Positions 15,987 to 25,301 of a stretch of DNA of 50,402 bases are shown piece after piece. Origin of the DNA: Akkermansiaceae bacterium. GTDB taxonomy: Bacteria; Verrucomicrobiota; Verrucomicrobiia; Verrucomicrobiales; Akkermansiaceae. The stretch is from NCBI GenBank assembly GCA_024233135.1, contig JACKPZ010000025.1, positions 1 to 50,402 on the forward strand, written 5' to 3'. Within the stretch, counting starts at the first letter, position 1; every line of letters begins with the position of its first letter. The notes below the pieces were generated by a model that worked only from the letters and a program-made list of their open reading frames with translations, did not search any database and had not been told where the DNA came from. The position numbers and the translations under genes were made by a program.

Positions 15987-18296
15987 ATGATTCCGACGCG
16001 TTCCACTTCCGCCCTCGTCGCGTCCGCCCTCGTCGCGTCCGCCCTCGCCGTCGCGACCGCGGAGGACGTGGCTCCGGACCTGGCTTCCGGATGGAACAAG
16101 GAAGCCCTCCCCATTTTCGAAACGTATTGCTACGACTGCCACGGCGACGGACTCCGCAAGGGCGAGCTCGCACTCGACCGCTTCGGATCGATCAAGGAAA
16201 TGCGCGCCGATCGCGAGGTGTGGAAGCGCATCCGCGATCACATCCGCCATCGCCTGATGCCGCCGCTCGACGAGCATCAGCCGGACGACGCCGAACGGGA
16301 GAAACTCCTCGCGTGGATCGACAAGGCGGTGTTTCCCGTCGATGCGGACCATCCGGACCCCGGGCATGTCATGTTGCGCCGGCTCAACCGCAACGAATAC
16401 CGCAACACGCTGCGCGATTTGTTAGGCACGCGCGCCAACGTGATCGACCTGCTTCCGCCGGACGACTCCGGTTACGGCTTCGACAACATCGGCGACGTGC
16501 TCACGCTCTCGCCGGCCCACCTCGAGCGCTACCTGGAAGCGGCTCGCGTCGCGCTCGATGATTGTGTGGTGATCGGCCCGATGCCGCCGCCATCGAAGAC
16601 GGTCGTCGGCCGCGACCTCACGGGCGACGGCAGCCGCGATGAGGAAGGATGTTTCCTCTTCACCAACGGCAGCGCGGAAACATCATTCAAACCCGCGCAT
16701 GACGGCCGCTACCGCATCGTCGTCACCGCATGCGGCACGCCCGGCGGCGACGAAGCGCCGCGCATGGAACTGCGGCTCGATGGAAACATCTGCCACGCCT
16801 GGTCGGTCGAGGCCGCCATGGAACGTCCCGCGGAACACGAAACAGAGATCCACCTGGAAGCCGGCCGCAGCCACAAGCTCGCCGTTGCGTTCACCAACGA
16901 CTTCTATCAGGAAGACCATCCGGACCGCGGCCGCCGCGACCGCAACCTGATGGTCAACCGTCTGCGCATCGTCGGCCCTGTGGATGGCAAGCCGCTGCCG
17001 AAACCGGAAAGTCACCGCCGGATCTTCGTCGCCCGCGAGTCGGGCGAAAGCGACGCCGCATATTCCACGCGGGTCTTGCGGCTCTTCGCCCGCAAGGCGT
17101 TCCGGCGTCCGCCGCATCCGGGTGAGATCGAGCGCCATCTGCAGCTTGTTTCACTCGCGGCGAACGAGCCGCACGCGCCGGAGGAAGGGATCCGCCTGGC
17201 TCTCGAAGCGATGTTGGTTTCACCCTCGTTTCTGTTTCGCGAGGAGCCTCCGGCCCGGGAAAGCGGGGGGGAGATCGTTCGCATCGACGAGCACGCGCTC
17301 GCATCGCGACTGTCGTATTTCCTGTGGAGCACGATGCCCGACCGCCGCCTGATGGAACTCGCGAGCCGCGGTGAACTGCGCGCCCGACTCGACGCCGAGA
17401 TCGATCGCATGCTCGGCGACAATCGTGCCTCCGAGCTCACCTCCAACTTCGCCGGCCAGTGGCTCCAGTTGCGCGACCTCGCGGCGGCCCAACCCGCGCG
17501 CCGTGCGTTTCCCAAGTTCGACGGCAGGCTCGCCCGCGCGATGCGGATCGAAACCGAGATGCTCTTCCGTCACGTGATCGACAAGGATCTCGCCGCCACC
17601 ACCCTGCTTGACGCGGATTTCACCTTCCTCAACGAACGGCTCGCCCGCCACTACGGGATCCCCGGCGTGCGCGGCGACAAGTTCCGCAAGGTGGATCTCC
17701 CCGACAAGCGCCGGCGCGGACTGCTGGGACACGGATCGGTCCATCTTCTCACATCCTATCCATTGCGCACATCTCCCGTCCTGCGCGGGAAATATGTATT
17801 GGAAAACCTGCTCGACATGGCGCCGCCCCCTCCGCCACCGAATGTCCCGCAACTTGAGCCGCCGTCCCGCCACGGCCGCGACCTCCCGCTGCGCGAGCAG
17901 ATGGTGAAACACCGCGAGGACCCCGCCTGCGCGTCCTGTCACGCGATGATGGATCCCATCGGCTTCGCGATGGAGAACTTCGACGCGTCCGGCGCGTGGC
18001 GCGACCGCGAGCACGGCAAGAAACTCGACGTTTCCGGCGAATGGAGCGATGGCACCCGCTTCGAAGGAGTCGGCGGTCTTCGCGAAACCCTGCTGCGCAG
18101 ACACAAGTCCGATTTCCACCGCGCGCTCGCGTCGCGCCTCCTCACCTACGCCCTCGGCCGCGGCCTTGATTGGTATGACAAACCGGCCGTCGACGCCATC
18201 GTGCGGGAGACGGAGGAAAGCGACGGCTCCATCCGCGCGATGATCCGCGCCGTGGTCCACTCCGTTCCATTCCAATACCGCCGCGGCAGCTCCTGA
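15987..18296 (+). CDS. DUF1592/DUF1588-type exported cytochrome protein
   Basis: 769 residues from the ATG at 15987, where a Sec signal begins. Near the N-terminus is a cytochrome c motif, CYDCH (C48, C51, H52). Then come the segments typical of Planctomycete/Verrucomicrobial proteins: DUF1587 (LRRLNRNEYRNTLRDLLG), a carbohydrate-binding-like beta module (about 190-320), DUF1595, DUF1592 (ASRLSYFLWSTMPD), DUF1588 with a second CxxCH-like motif (CASCHAMMDPIGFAMENF, about 649) and DUF1585 at the end. It pairs with the DUF1552 gene 20 bp downstream. Both are periplasmic proteins of unproven activity, often linked to polysaccharide breakdown. The signal peptide is encoded by a 15-bp tandem repeat. 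Confidence 0.93.
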   Translation: MIPTRSTSALVASALVASALAVATAEDVAPDLASGWNKEALPIFETYCYDCHGDGLRKGELALDRFGSIKEMRADREVWKRIRDHIRHRLMPPLDEHQPDDAEREKLLAWIDKAVFPVDADHPDPGHVMLRRLNRNEYRNTLRDLLGTRANVIDLLPPDDSGYGFDNIGDVLTLSPAHLERYLEAARVALDDCVVIGPMPPPSKTVVGRDLTGDGSRDEEGCFLFTNGSAETSFKPAHDGRYRIVVTACGTPGGDEAPRMELRLDGNICHAWSVEAAMERPAEHETEIHLEAGRSHKLAVAFTNDFYQEDHPDRGRRDRNLMVNRLRIVGPVDGKPLPKPESHRRIFVARESGESDAAYSTRVLRLFARKAFRRPPHPGEIERHLQLVSLAANEPHAPEEGIRLALEAMLVSPSFLFREEPPARESGGEIVRIDEHALASRLSYFLWSTMPDRRLMELASRGELRARLDAEIDRMLGDNRASELTSNFAGQWLQLRDLAAAQPARRAFPKFDGRLARAMRIETEMLFRHVIDKDLAATTLLDADFTFLNERLARHYGIPGVRGDKFRKVDLPDKRRRGLLGHGSVHLLTSYPLRTSPVLRGKYVLENLLDMAPPPPPPNVPQLEPPSRHGRDLPLREQMVKHREDPACASCHAMMDPIGFAMENFDASGAWRDREHGKKLDVSGEWSDGTRFEGVGGLRETLLRRHKSDFHRALASRLLTYALGRGLDWYDKPAVDAIVRETEESDGSIRAMIRAVVHSVPFQYRRGSS

Positions 18297-18316
18297 AACA
18301 TCGTCCCCACTCCGCC

Positions 18317-19612
18317 ATGCACAACCGCCGAACCTTCCTCCGCGGACTCGCCGCCACGCTCGCAATGCCCGCGCTCCCGTCGCTGCGCGCCGCCGCCAGC
18401 CACGCAGGCCACCCGCTGCGCCTCGGTTTCATCTACATCCCCAATGGCGTGAACATCGACCTCTGGCGTCCCGATGGCACGGCCGGAAACAGCATCCTGT
18501 CCCCCACCCTCTCGCCACTGGAAAAGGTGAAACACCGGGTTTCCGTGCTCCGTGGCTTCGATCATGAAAAGGCCGAGCCCAACGGGGACGGCGCGGGTGA
18601 CCACGCGCGCGCCAACGCCACCTTCCTCACCGGCTGCCAGGCACACAAGACCGCTGGCGCGGACATCCGCGTGGGCGAGTCCGTCGACCAGATCGCCGCA
18701 CGCGCCATCGGCCACCAGACGCGCCTGTCGTCGCTCGAGCTCTCGACCGATCCGCCCCGCAGCTCCGGCCATTGCGACTCGGGATACTCATGCGCCTATC
18801 AGTTCAACCTCTCATGGATCGACGAGCGCACCCCTGCCCCCGCCGAGCGCGATCCCCGGCTCGTCTTCGAGAAACTGTTCGGCTCGGGCGACGCCGGGGA
18901 GGACAAACGCCGGCGCGCCTATCAGAAGAGCATCCTCGACTTCGTGAACGACGAGGCGAAACGGATGCGGACGCGCATCGGCTCGGAGGACCGCCCGAAA
19001 CTGGATGAATATCTAACCGCCGTCCGTGACGTCGAGCGGCGCATCGAGCGGGCGGAGAAATTCCGCAGCGAGGTGCCGGAAGACCGGCGCCCCGACGGCA
19101 TCCCGCAAAGCTACCGGGACCACATCCGGATGATGTTCGACCTGATGCACCTCGCGTTCCAGACGGACACCACGCGCGTCACGAGTTTCCTGCTCGCCCA
19201 CGACGGCTCCAACCGGACCTTCCCCGAGATCGACGTCCACTCCGCCCATCACGAGATCTCCCATCACCGCAACGACCCGGCGAAACTCGAAGCGATCGGC
19301 AGGATCGACCGTTTCTACGTCACCGAACTCGCCCGTTTCCTCGAACGCCTCGACTCCACCGAAGAAGGCGGCGGCAGCCTGCTGGACCACTCGATGATTG
19401 TCTACGGCGGCGGCATCGCGGACGGCAACCGCCACAACCACGACGACCTCCCGCTGCTCCTCGCCGGCGGGGGCGGTGGTCTCCGCCCGGGCCGCGTGAT
19501 CACGGCACCGGACGGCACACCGGTCACGAATCTCTACCAGTCGCTGCTGCGCCGCATGGACGTGCGTGTCGATCGCGTCGGCGATTCGACCGGCGTGTTC
19601 GAAGACCTTTAA
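18317..19612 (+). CDS. DUF1552 Tat-exported protein
   Basis: 431 residues. The N-terminus NRRTFLRGLAATLAMPALP is a Tat signal. The body has the DUF1552 layout: GFIYIPNGVNIDLWRP, HARANATFLTGCQ and, near the end, a sulfatase/DUF1501-like DHSMIVYGGGIADGNRHNHD. Members are almost always encoded next to a DUF1592 cytochrome protein, as here, so the two probably act together in the periplasm. The reaction is unknown. Its stop is almost adjacent to that of the convergent charged lipoprotein gene. Confidence 0.92.
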   Translation: MHNRRTFLRGLAATLAMPALPSLRAAASHAGHPLRLGFIYIPNGVNIDLWRPDGTAGNSILSPTLSPLEKVKHRVSVLRGFDHEKAEPNGDGAGDHARANATFLTGCQAHKTAGADIRVGESVDQIAARAIGHQTRLSSLELSTDPPRSSGHCDSGYSCAYQFNLSWIDERTPAPAERDPRLVFEKLFGSGDAGEDKRRRAYQKSILDFVNDEAKRMRTRIGSEDRPKLDEYLTAVRDVERRIERAEKFRSEVPEDRRPDGIPQSYRDHIRMMFDLMHLAFQTDTTRVTSFLLAHDGSNRTFPEIDVHSAHHEISHHRNDPAKLEAIGRIDRFYVTELARFLERLDSTEEGGGSLLDHSMIVYGGGIADGNRHNHDDLPLLLAGGGGGLRPGRVITAPDGTPVTNLYQSLLRRMDVRVDRVGDSTGVFEDL

Positions 19613-19614
19613 GC

Positions 19615-19950
19615 TTATTTCCGCTCGCGCACATCGTCGGCGCGTTCCTCAAGCGCATCGGCCCTGCGCTCGGCGGCATCGCGGATGACGTCCGCAGTTT
19701 CCTCCACGGCATCGGCCGAGGCTTCCGTCATCTCGTCGGTATCGCCCTCGCGCATCGCATCGGCCTTGTCCTCCACCTTGTCCGCGGCCGCCTCGGCGTT
19801 TTCGCGGATCTTGTCGGCGCGCTCCTCAAGGTTGTCCGCCTTGCGCTCGACGGCGGCCTCGCGGGCTTCCTCTTGTTTCGAGTCGCAGCCGACGGTGAAG
19901 TTCGCGAGCGCGAGCACGCCGCTGAAAAGTAGGATGCTGTTGGTGTTCAT
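19615..19950 (-). CDS. Charged alpha-helical small lipoprotein
   Basis: 111 residues from the ATG at 19950 (MNTNSILLFSGVLALANF). The signal ends at TVGC. The mature chain is a continuous charged helix with near-repeats of about 11-15 residues (NLEERADKIRENAEAAADK, then RADALEERADDVRE), very probably a coiled coil. It could tether or space envelope layers in the manner of Lpp, but no family is recognised. A sigma54-type motif lies 33-49 bp upstream. Confidence 0.8.
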   Translation of the reverse strand: MNTNSILLFSGVLALANFTVGCDSKQEEAREAAVERKADNLEERADKIRENAEAAADKVEDKADAMREGDTDEMTEASADAVEETADVIRDAAERRADALEERADDVRERK

Positions 19951-19982
19951 GTTGGTTCGGGGTTGTTGGTGACTTCCCCTCA

Positions 19983-19999
19983 CGCAGTCGGCGGGCCAC
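19983..19999 (-). promoter_or_regulatory. Candidate sigma54 promoter of charged lipoprotein
   Basis: The reverse strand reads GTGGCCCG-CCGA-CTGCGT with GG-N10-GC spacing. The predicted start is near 19973, 23 nt before the ATG at 19950. One base differs from TGGCACG at -24. Confidence 0.42.
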
Positions 20000-20093
20000 A
20001 CGTGGAATCAACGGGTTGCGGCGAATGGGGCCGCCTCGCCCGGTGCATTTCCGCCCCGGCCACGCGCATTGTGCACGATCCCCGCGCCGCGTT

Positions 20094-21545
20094 TCACAAC
20101 TGGTCCGCCACCGCCTCGGCGATCGGTGCGATCAGTGACTCCGTCTCGCTCATCCGGACCCGGCGGGAAACCCGGAAGTCCGGCAGGAACACCCGCCGCT
20201 CGAGATCACGAACCGCGGTGGAATCGTTGGTCGCGAGATTCAGCTCGCGATTGATGCGAAGGCTCAGGGTGTCGAGATTCGCAGACCCGGCGTGCGCCCA
20301 CCCGTCGCAGATCATCACCTTCATATGCGTCATCTTCGGATAGCGATAGACCTTCGCCCCGGCGGCCATGAGGTCGCGGGCGGTCGCCATGTTTCCATGG
20401 TCCATGATCGTCGAGTCGCCCCGCGACGGCAGGATCACCCGCACGTCCACCCCGCGCCGCGCGGCGTTCGCCAGCTCCAGCGCGATCTCGTCGCTCGCGA
20501 AATACGGATTCTCCACCCAGATCCGCTCGCGTGCCGAACGCGCCGCCAGCAGCGTGGCGTCGTACACCTCGTATTTGCCCACCGCCGGATCGGTGCGCAA
20601 CAACCGCACCGGCACGCCGCCGCCCGAAGGCACCGGCCGCCGCACGAAAGCCGGGGCGCGCAACAACGCGAAGTCCCCCGCCGGTCCGGCCTTGCGCCAG
20701 GCGCGGGAAAACTCCAGCGCGAGGCTGGACACCACCGGCCCCTCCACCTCGATCATCAGGTCGTGCCACTCGGAGTAATATTCACGTCCGATGTTCATGC
20801 CGCCTAACAAAGCGCGCCGATGGTCGGTGACGATCAGTTTCGTGTGGTCGCAGACAAACCACGGATTGAGGACGCGCCGGGCGGAAACCTCCGAGCCCTC
20901 GCGCAGATACGCACGCATGTCCGACGGCGCGACGAAGCCCTCCGGCGCGGGCGTCTCCGGTGCCACGGTCTGCGCCACGGCGGAACCGATGTCGTCATAC
21001 AAGACCCGCACGCGCCGCCGTCCGGACAAATCGCGCAGGCGGTCGGCATATCTCACCGCGATGTCGTCGTTGTCGAAGATGAAAACCTGCAGGTCCACCG
21101 AGTTCTCCGCGGCACCGAGATGACGGTCCAGCGCGGGGAAAAACTCCTTCCCGTCGAGCAGCCAGCGCATGGTCCCGACCTCGCGCGGGCGCATGCCCAT
21201 CCGGTCGAGCTCGCGTTCGAAACCCTCGCTGCCAGGTGGCGACGGTGACGGCTCGGTCAGCGGCAGGGAAACCGGCACGTTTCCCGTGAGCAGCGCCTGC
21301 GGGCGGTTCCACAACACCGCGAGCCCGGTGCGGACGGTCGTCACTGGTTGACGGACCGTCGCCACCGCCGTCGCCCGGAAGATGCTGCCGGCGATCTTGC
21401 TCTTTCCCGCCACCCCGTCCGTCGCCTGCGACGGCCCGTCGAGCGACAACTCGCGGTTCTCCGTCAGCGACCCGCACGAGGCGGCCAGCAACGCCAGACC
21501 CGCGCATGCAATCGAACGGACCGTGGCGTTCCTCCATCTTCCCAT
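20094..21545 (-). CDS. Phospholipase D-superfamily lipoprotein (cardiolipin synthase-like)
   Basis: 483 residues from the ATG at 21545 (MGRWRNATVRSIACAG), where a lipoprotein-type signal ends in AASC. Two HKD motifs are present: HTKLIVTDHRRALLGGMNIG and, near the C-terminus, HMKVMICDGWAHAGSANLD. This two-motif plan fits ClsA/ClsC-type phospholipid transferases or PLD nucleases. The envelope location favours phosphatidyl transfer, but this is inference. Upstream ATGs extend to 21596 (MAGFGIDG), and the frame stays open to 22676 only because it runs antisense to comM. Divergent from comM, 100 bp apart. Confidence 0.88.
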   Translation of the reverse strand: MGRWRNATVRSIACAGLALLAASCGSLTENRELSLDGPSQATDGVAGKSKIAGSIFRATAVATVRQPVTTVRTGLAVLWNRPQALLTGNVPVSLPLTEPSPSPPGSEGFERELDRMGMRPREVGTMRWLLDGKEFFPALDRHLGAAENSVDLQVFIFDNDDIAVRYADRLRDLSGRRRVRVLYDDIGSAVAQTVAPETPAPEGFVAPSDMRAYLREGSEVSARRVLNPWFVCDHTKLIVTDHRRALLGGMNIGREYYSEWHDLMIEVEGPVVSSLALEFSRAWRKAGPAGDFALLRAPAFVRRPVPSGGGVPVRLLRTDPAVGKYEVYDATLLAARSARERIWVENPYFASDEIALELANAARRGVDVRVILPSRGDSTIMDHGNMATARDLMAAGAKVYRYPKMTHMKVMICDGWAHAGSANLDTLSLRINRELNLATNDSTAVRDLERRVFLPDFRVSRRVRMSETESLIAPIAEAVADQL

Positions 21546-21645
21546 GCCCCGAACCAAACCACGAAACATCCGTCCGTCGATGCCGAAACCCGCCATGTTT
21601 CGTCTTGTCATCCGCAAGCGAAACCCGAACTGTTCTTGGGAACAG

Positions 21646-23181
21646 ATGATCGTGCGATTGTTTTCCGCAGCCCTCCGTGGCGTCGATGCCCAGGAGGTTG
21701 AAGTCGAAGTGAACGCCCGCGGCGCGGACAAACCGCAGGTGATCATCGTCGGCCTGCCTGATGCCGCCGTGCGCGAATCCTCGCAACGCGTCACCTCCGC
21801 GATCGTCGCCTCCGCGCTCCATCTCGACGACGGGGTGAAAACCGTGAACCTCGCGCCCGCCGACCTGAAAAAGGAAGGCCCGTCCTTCGATCTGCCGATC
21901 GCGCTCGCCATGATCGCCGCCAGCGGCACGAAACCATTCCGGGAAGACGACGTCTGCGTCGTCGGCGAGCTCGGCCTCGACGGTGCGGTGCGTCCGGTGA
22001 AGGGCGTGCTCTCGATCGCGCTCGAAGCGAAACGGCGCCACCGCACCCGGCTCATTGTCCCCGACGCCAACGCCCCGGAAGCCGCCGTCATCGAGGGCAT
22101 CGACGTGATCCCCGTTTCCAACCTCCGGCAGGCATGGGATTTCCTCAACGGCGACGTCATCATCCCGCCTTTCCGCCTCGACCGCCGCGCCTTCTTCGAA
22201 TCCCACCGCAGATATGAAGTCGATTTCGACGAAGTCCGCGGCCAGCACGTCGTCAAACGCGCCCTCGAAGTCGCCGCCGCGGGAAACCACAATCTCCTGA
22301 TGGTCGGCCCGCCCGGCACCGGCAAGTCGATGCTCGCCCGCCGCATCCCCACCATCATGCCCGACATGGGCGAGGACGAGGCGATCGAAACCACCAAGAT
22401 CCACTCCATCTCCGGCCTGCTTGATCCCAAGAAGGCCTTCCTAACAACCCGCCCGTTCCGCTCGCCGCACCACACCATCTCCGACGCCGGGTTGTTAGGC
22501 GGCGGCACCAACCCCGGCCCCGGCGAGGTCTCGCTGGCCCACCACGGCGTCTTGTTCCTTGACGAACTGCCTGAATTCAGGCGCTCGACCCTCGAAGTCA
22601 TGCGCCAACCTTTGGAAGACGGCGATGTCACCATCTCCCGTGCCGCCGGCTCCCTTACCTTTCCCGCCCGCTTCATGCTCGTCGCCGCGATGAACCCCTG
22701 CCCCTGCGGCTACTACGGCGACCTCAAACGCCAGTGCCGCTGCACCTCGCGGCAGATCGAGAACTACCGCCAGCGGATCTCGGGGCCTTTGTTAGACCGG
22801 ATCGATCTCCACGTCGAGGTCCCGCTCGTCGATTTCCGCGAACTTTCCTCCGACGGCGGCAGCGGGGAAACGTCCGAGACCATCCGGGCCCGGGTGGCGG
22901 AAGCGCGGAATATCCAAAACTCCCGGTTCCACAAATCTTCCACCCGCAGCAACTCCGCCATGTCCCCCCGGCAGGTGAAACAGTTCTGCCAACTCGACTC
23001 CGAATCATCCGGCTATCTCGAACATGCCATGGAAGAGATGAACTTCTCCGCCCGCGCCCACAACCGCATCCTCAAGGTGGCCCGCACGCTGGCGGACCTG
23101 GCGGGATCTGAAGCGATCCGCCCGGCGGATATCCTGGAGGCAATCCAATACCGGTCGCTGGACAGGAAGTTGTTTTCGTGA
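21646..23181 (+). CDS. comM: ComM/YifB Mg-chelatase-like AAA+ ATPase
   Basis: 511 residues from the ATG at 21646 (MIVRLFSAALRGVDAQEVEV), the usual family start; the frame is open further upstream but does not match the family there. It has a Lon-protease-like N-terminal domain (GLPDAAVRESSQRV), Walker A GPPGTGKS (221-228), Walker B LFLDELPEF, the Cys-rich NPCPCGYYGD insert and a C-terminal helical domain. ComM is a helicase that drives branch migration in natural transformation. A second copy of the last 478 bp lies at 30245, after the ECF/CsgG-like cassette. This left copy is complete and appears functional. Confidence 0.94.
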   Translation: MIVRLFSAALRGVDAQEVEVEVNARGADKPQVIIVGLPDAAVRESSQRVTSAIVASALHLDDGVKTVNLAPADLKKEGPSFDLPIALAMIAASGTKPFREDDVCVVGELGLDGAVRPVKGVLSIALEAKRRHRTRLIVPDANAPEAAVIEGIDVIPVSNLRQAWDFLNGDVIIPPFRLDRRAFFESHRRYEVDFDEVRGQHVVKRALEVAAAGNHNLLMVGPPGTGKSMLARRIPTIMPDMGEDEAIETTKIHSISGLLDPKKAFLTTRPFRSPHHTISDAGLLGGGTNPGPGEVSLAHHGVLFLDELPEFRRSTLEVMRQPLEDGDVTISRAAGSLTFPARFMLVAAMNPCPCGYYGDLKRQCRCTSRQIENYRQRISGPLLDRIDLHVEVPLVDFRELSSDGGSGETSETIRARVAEARNIQNSRFHKSSTRSNSAMSPRQVKQFCQLDSESSGYLEHAMEEMNFSARAHNRILKVARTLADLAGSEAIRPADILEAIQYRSLDRKLFS

Positions 23182-23318
23182 CCGCCCGTATGAGAAAGGA
23201 ATGATGCGTTCCGGTGAACCTTTTTGTCGTTTGGTGTGCTGAATCAATGGACTCCGCCTCCACAATCAGGAATCCTTGTTTTCACCCGAAGCCCATTCCC
23301 TTGTCCACGCCTCAAAAA

Positions 23319-23861
23319 ATGGAGTCCGCCAGCGATTTGGAGCTCATCGCCGCGATAAACGCCGGAGACGACGCGGCATTTGAGGTGCTCTATGTCCGCT
23401 ATCGCGATTGGGTCGTCGGTTTGGCCCGCCAATTTACCGGCTGCGATTCTCTCGCCAATGACGTCCTTCAGGAAACCTTCCTTTATTTCCTGAGGAAGTT
23501 CCCCGGCTTCGATCTGAGCTCCCAGCTCAAGACATTCCTCTATCCGGCGGTGAAGAATTATTCGATGAACGCCCATCGCAAGTTGGCGAGATTCCAATCC
23601 GGAAGCGACGGACAAGATGAGATCGATCGCCTCGTCGCCCCCCCCAGCCCGCTTGGGGCAAGCGACGACATTGCAGCCATGCTGTCGGGCTTGAGCGAAG
23701 ACCACCGGGAGATCCTGATGCTCCGCTATGTCGATGGCCTCAGCATGGCCGAAATCGCTGAAGCCACCGCCATTCCTCTTGGAACCGCGAAATCCCGCCT
23801 CCACCATGCCATCGTGCGGGTCCGCCAAGAATCGGAGACCCGCGGGTGTTCGCAATTTTGA
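23319..23861 (+). CDS. ECF-type RNA polymerase sigma factor
   Basis: 180 residues from the ATG at 23319; upstream in-frame ATGs at 23214 and 23247 would add a tail that is not conserved-looking. The sigma2 region has DAAFEVLYVRYRDWVVGLAR and DVLQETFLYFLRKF; the sigma4 region has EDHREILMLRYVDGLSMAEI and PLGTAKSRLHHAI. It is the first gene of the cassette, 38 bp before a one-TM protein that is probably its anti-sigma factor. It likely directs transcription of the cassette and perhaps of unlinked genes. Confidence 0.92.
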   Translation: MESASDLELIAAINAGDDAAFEVLYVRYRDWVVGLARQFTGCDSLANDVLQETFLYFLRKFPGFDLSSQLKTFLYPAVKNYSMNAHRKLARFQSGSDGQDEIDRLVAPPSPLGASDDIAAMLSGLSEDHREILMLRYVDGLSMAEIAEATAIPLGTAKSRLHHAIVRVRQESETRGCSQF

Positions 23862-23899
23862 ACGAAATCGACCATCCAGATGCTTAACCCTCAGGAACG

Positions 23900-24535
23900 A
23901 TGAATACGAACTCACATCGCGATTCCGCTGACGACGACTCCATCGAGCTGCCGCCGGAGTTCATCCGCGCCCTTGGCCGCAGACGCGAAGTTACGGTGAC
24001 GGTCCCACCGGCGGTGGAGTCAGCAATTCTCGCGGCGGGCAAGGCCCGCATGGCGGCGGTTCGGGCCAAGCGGCGGTCACGCACCGCCTTCCGGCTGCTC
24101 TGGCCGGTGGCCGCCGCGGCGTGCTTTCTGCTGGTTTGGTTGGTGCTCACTCCCCCACCTCCGGCCGCGCATGCCTCCCGGCAGGCATACGAAAAGGAAA
24201 AGAACGCGGCAGCCATCCTCCTGCGCGAGTTCTCCGCACTCTATCCCAATCAAATCAGGGCGATCATCCAGAATGACAGCGGCATCCAGCTAGAACTTGC
24301 CGAAAACACCAACGTCAAGTCCGGAAGGCCCGTCCTCCTCAAGGTCTGCGAGCCGGAAGGTTGCGAGGAAATCATAACTTTCGGCGGCCAGAGCATTGAA
24401 GTCGCGGGCCATCAGGTGACAGTTCGCACCGATGCCGAGGGACGAGTGATCCTCGATGGCGATCAACTCATATGGTCAAGTGACCTCAAGAGGAATCCCG
24501 CCCCGGGGATCCACATCGAGTCTCACCGATTGTGA
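23900..24535 (+). CDS. One-TM anti-sigma-like protein
   Basis: 211 residues. An N-terminal cytoplasmic part of about 65 residues (SIELPPEFIRALGRRREVTV, then a basic RAKRRSR) is followed by one transmembrane helix (about 66-84) and a periplasmic domain. That domain contains CEPEGCEEIITFGGQSIEV and ends beta-rich. Topology and position directly after an ECF sigma gene are the usual anti-sigma arrangement, and the design recalls FecR/RskA types, but no zinc-binding anti-sigma motif is seen. The role is inferred from context. Confidence 0.7.
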   Translation: MNTNSHRDSADDDSIELPPEFIRALGRRREVTVTVPPAVESAILAAGKARMAAVRAKRRSRTAFRLLWPVAAAACFLLVWLVLTPPPPAAHASRQAYEKEKNAAAILLREFSALYPNQIRAIIQNDSGIQLELAENTNVKSGRPVLLKVCEPEGCEEIITFGGQSIEVAGHQVTVRTDAEGRVILDGDQLIWSSDLKRNPAPGIHIESHRL

Positions 24536-24563
24536 ATTCCCGGCCGTTTAGGAATCACCACCC

Positions 24564-25295
24564 ATGAATCGCATCGTTTCCATCGTCGCCCTCGCCATCT
24601 GGTTGCCTTGGATCTCCGTGGCCCAAGTGCCGCTTCCCACGGTGGATCTGCGGGTTCCCGGAAACCCGCCCCTGCTCTCGACCTGGGCGCATGCACACGG
24701 CAAAGCGATCGTCCGCATCGAAGCTCCCGGCCCGATGGACATGGCTTGCGATGTCTATCAGGTTGATGGCAAATCGGCGCTGGTCATAGCCCGCGGTGTG
24801 GCGATCCCCTCGGTTGTCCCCGGGGCGAACCAACTCGAAATCCCGCTGCCGGAACCATCCGCACGTGGCAGGTTGCTAATCAAGATTACCTCGTCTGGAG
24901 ATGGGAATACGCTCGCCAATCTGATCGTGGACATTCTGCCGGAAGACGCATGGGCCAGTCTCACCAAGCATGCGTCGGCCGGAGGTGTCTACATCGATCC
25001 TTCCCTCAAGACCTTCCGCGCATGGGCTGCCACCCACGGAATTTCCAAGAGCGCCGCCAGCCCGGAAAAGCCCGTGGCGTTTTACTTCGGGAAGGCAGCC
25101 GCGGCTCCCGGTGCCCGTCCACCCGGACGTTACCTGATCTTTGAGCGCGAAAGTCCGGATGCGCTGCCCGTGATCGAAGTTCTCAGTTTCCCGGAGGTAA
25201 CCAAAATCCTCGTCCCTCCCGGGTTTCTGGAAAACCTCCCGGATTCCGCAACCTCGCAAGCCCTGCTTCTCAGACACCTGAAACTTCTTCCCTGA
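24564..25295 (+). CDS. Exported protein of unknown function (sigma cassette)
   Basis: 243 residues. A Sec signal (IVSIVALAIWLPWISVAQ) is followed by a beta-rich domain (about 20-130) and an alpha/beta part with GVYIDPSLKTFRAWAATHGI. No family is recognised. It lies 28 bp after the anti-sigma-like gene and 6 bp before the CsgG-like gene, so it is co-expressed with them and should act in the periplasm. Confidence 0.78.
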   Translation: MNRIVSIVALAIWLPWISVAQVPLPTVDLRVPGNPPLLSTWAHAHGKAIVRIEAPGPMDMACDVYQVDGKSALVIARGVAIPSVVPGANQLEIPLPEPSARGRLLIKITSSGDGNTLANLIVDILPEDAWASLTKHASAGGVYIDPSLKTFRAWAATHGISKSAASPEKPVAFYFGKAAAAPGARPPGRYLIFERESPDALPVIEVLSFPEVTKILVPPGFLENLPDSATSQALLLRHLKLLP

Positions 25296-25301
25296 ACCAA
25301 C

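Noticed and set aside
21597..22676. N-terminal extension of the phospholipase-D frame
   Set aside because: It is antisense to conserved comM coding sequence; a lipoprotein signal begins at 21545.
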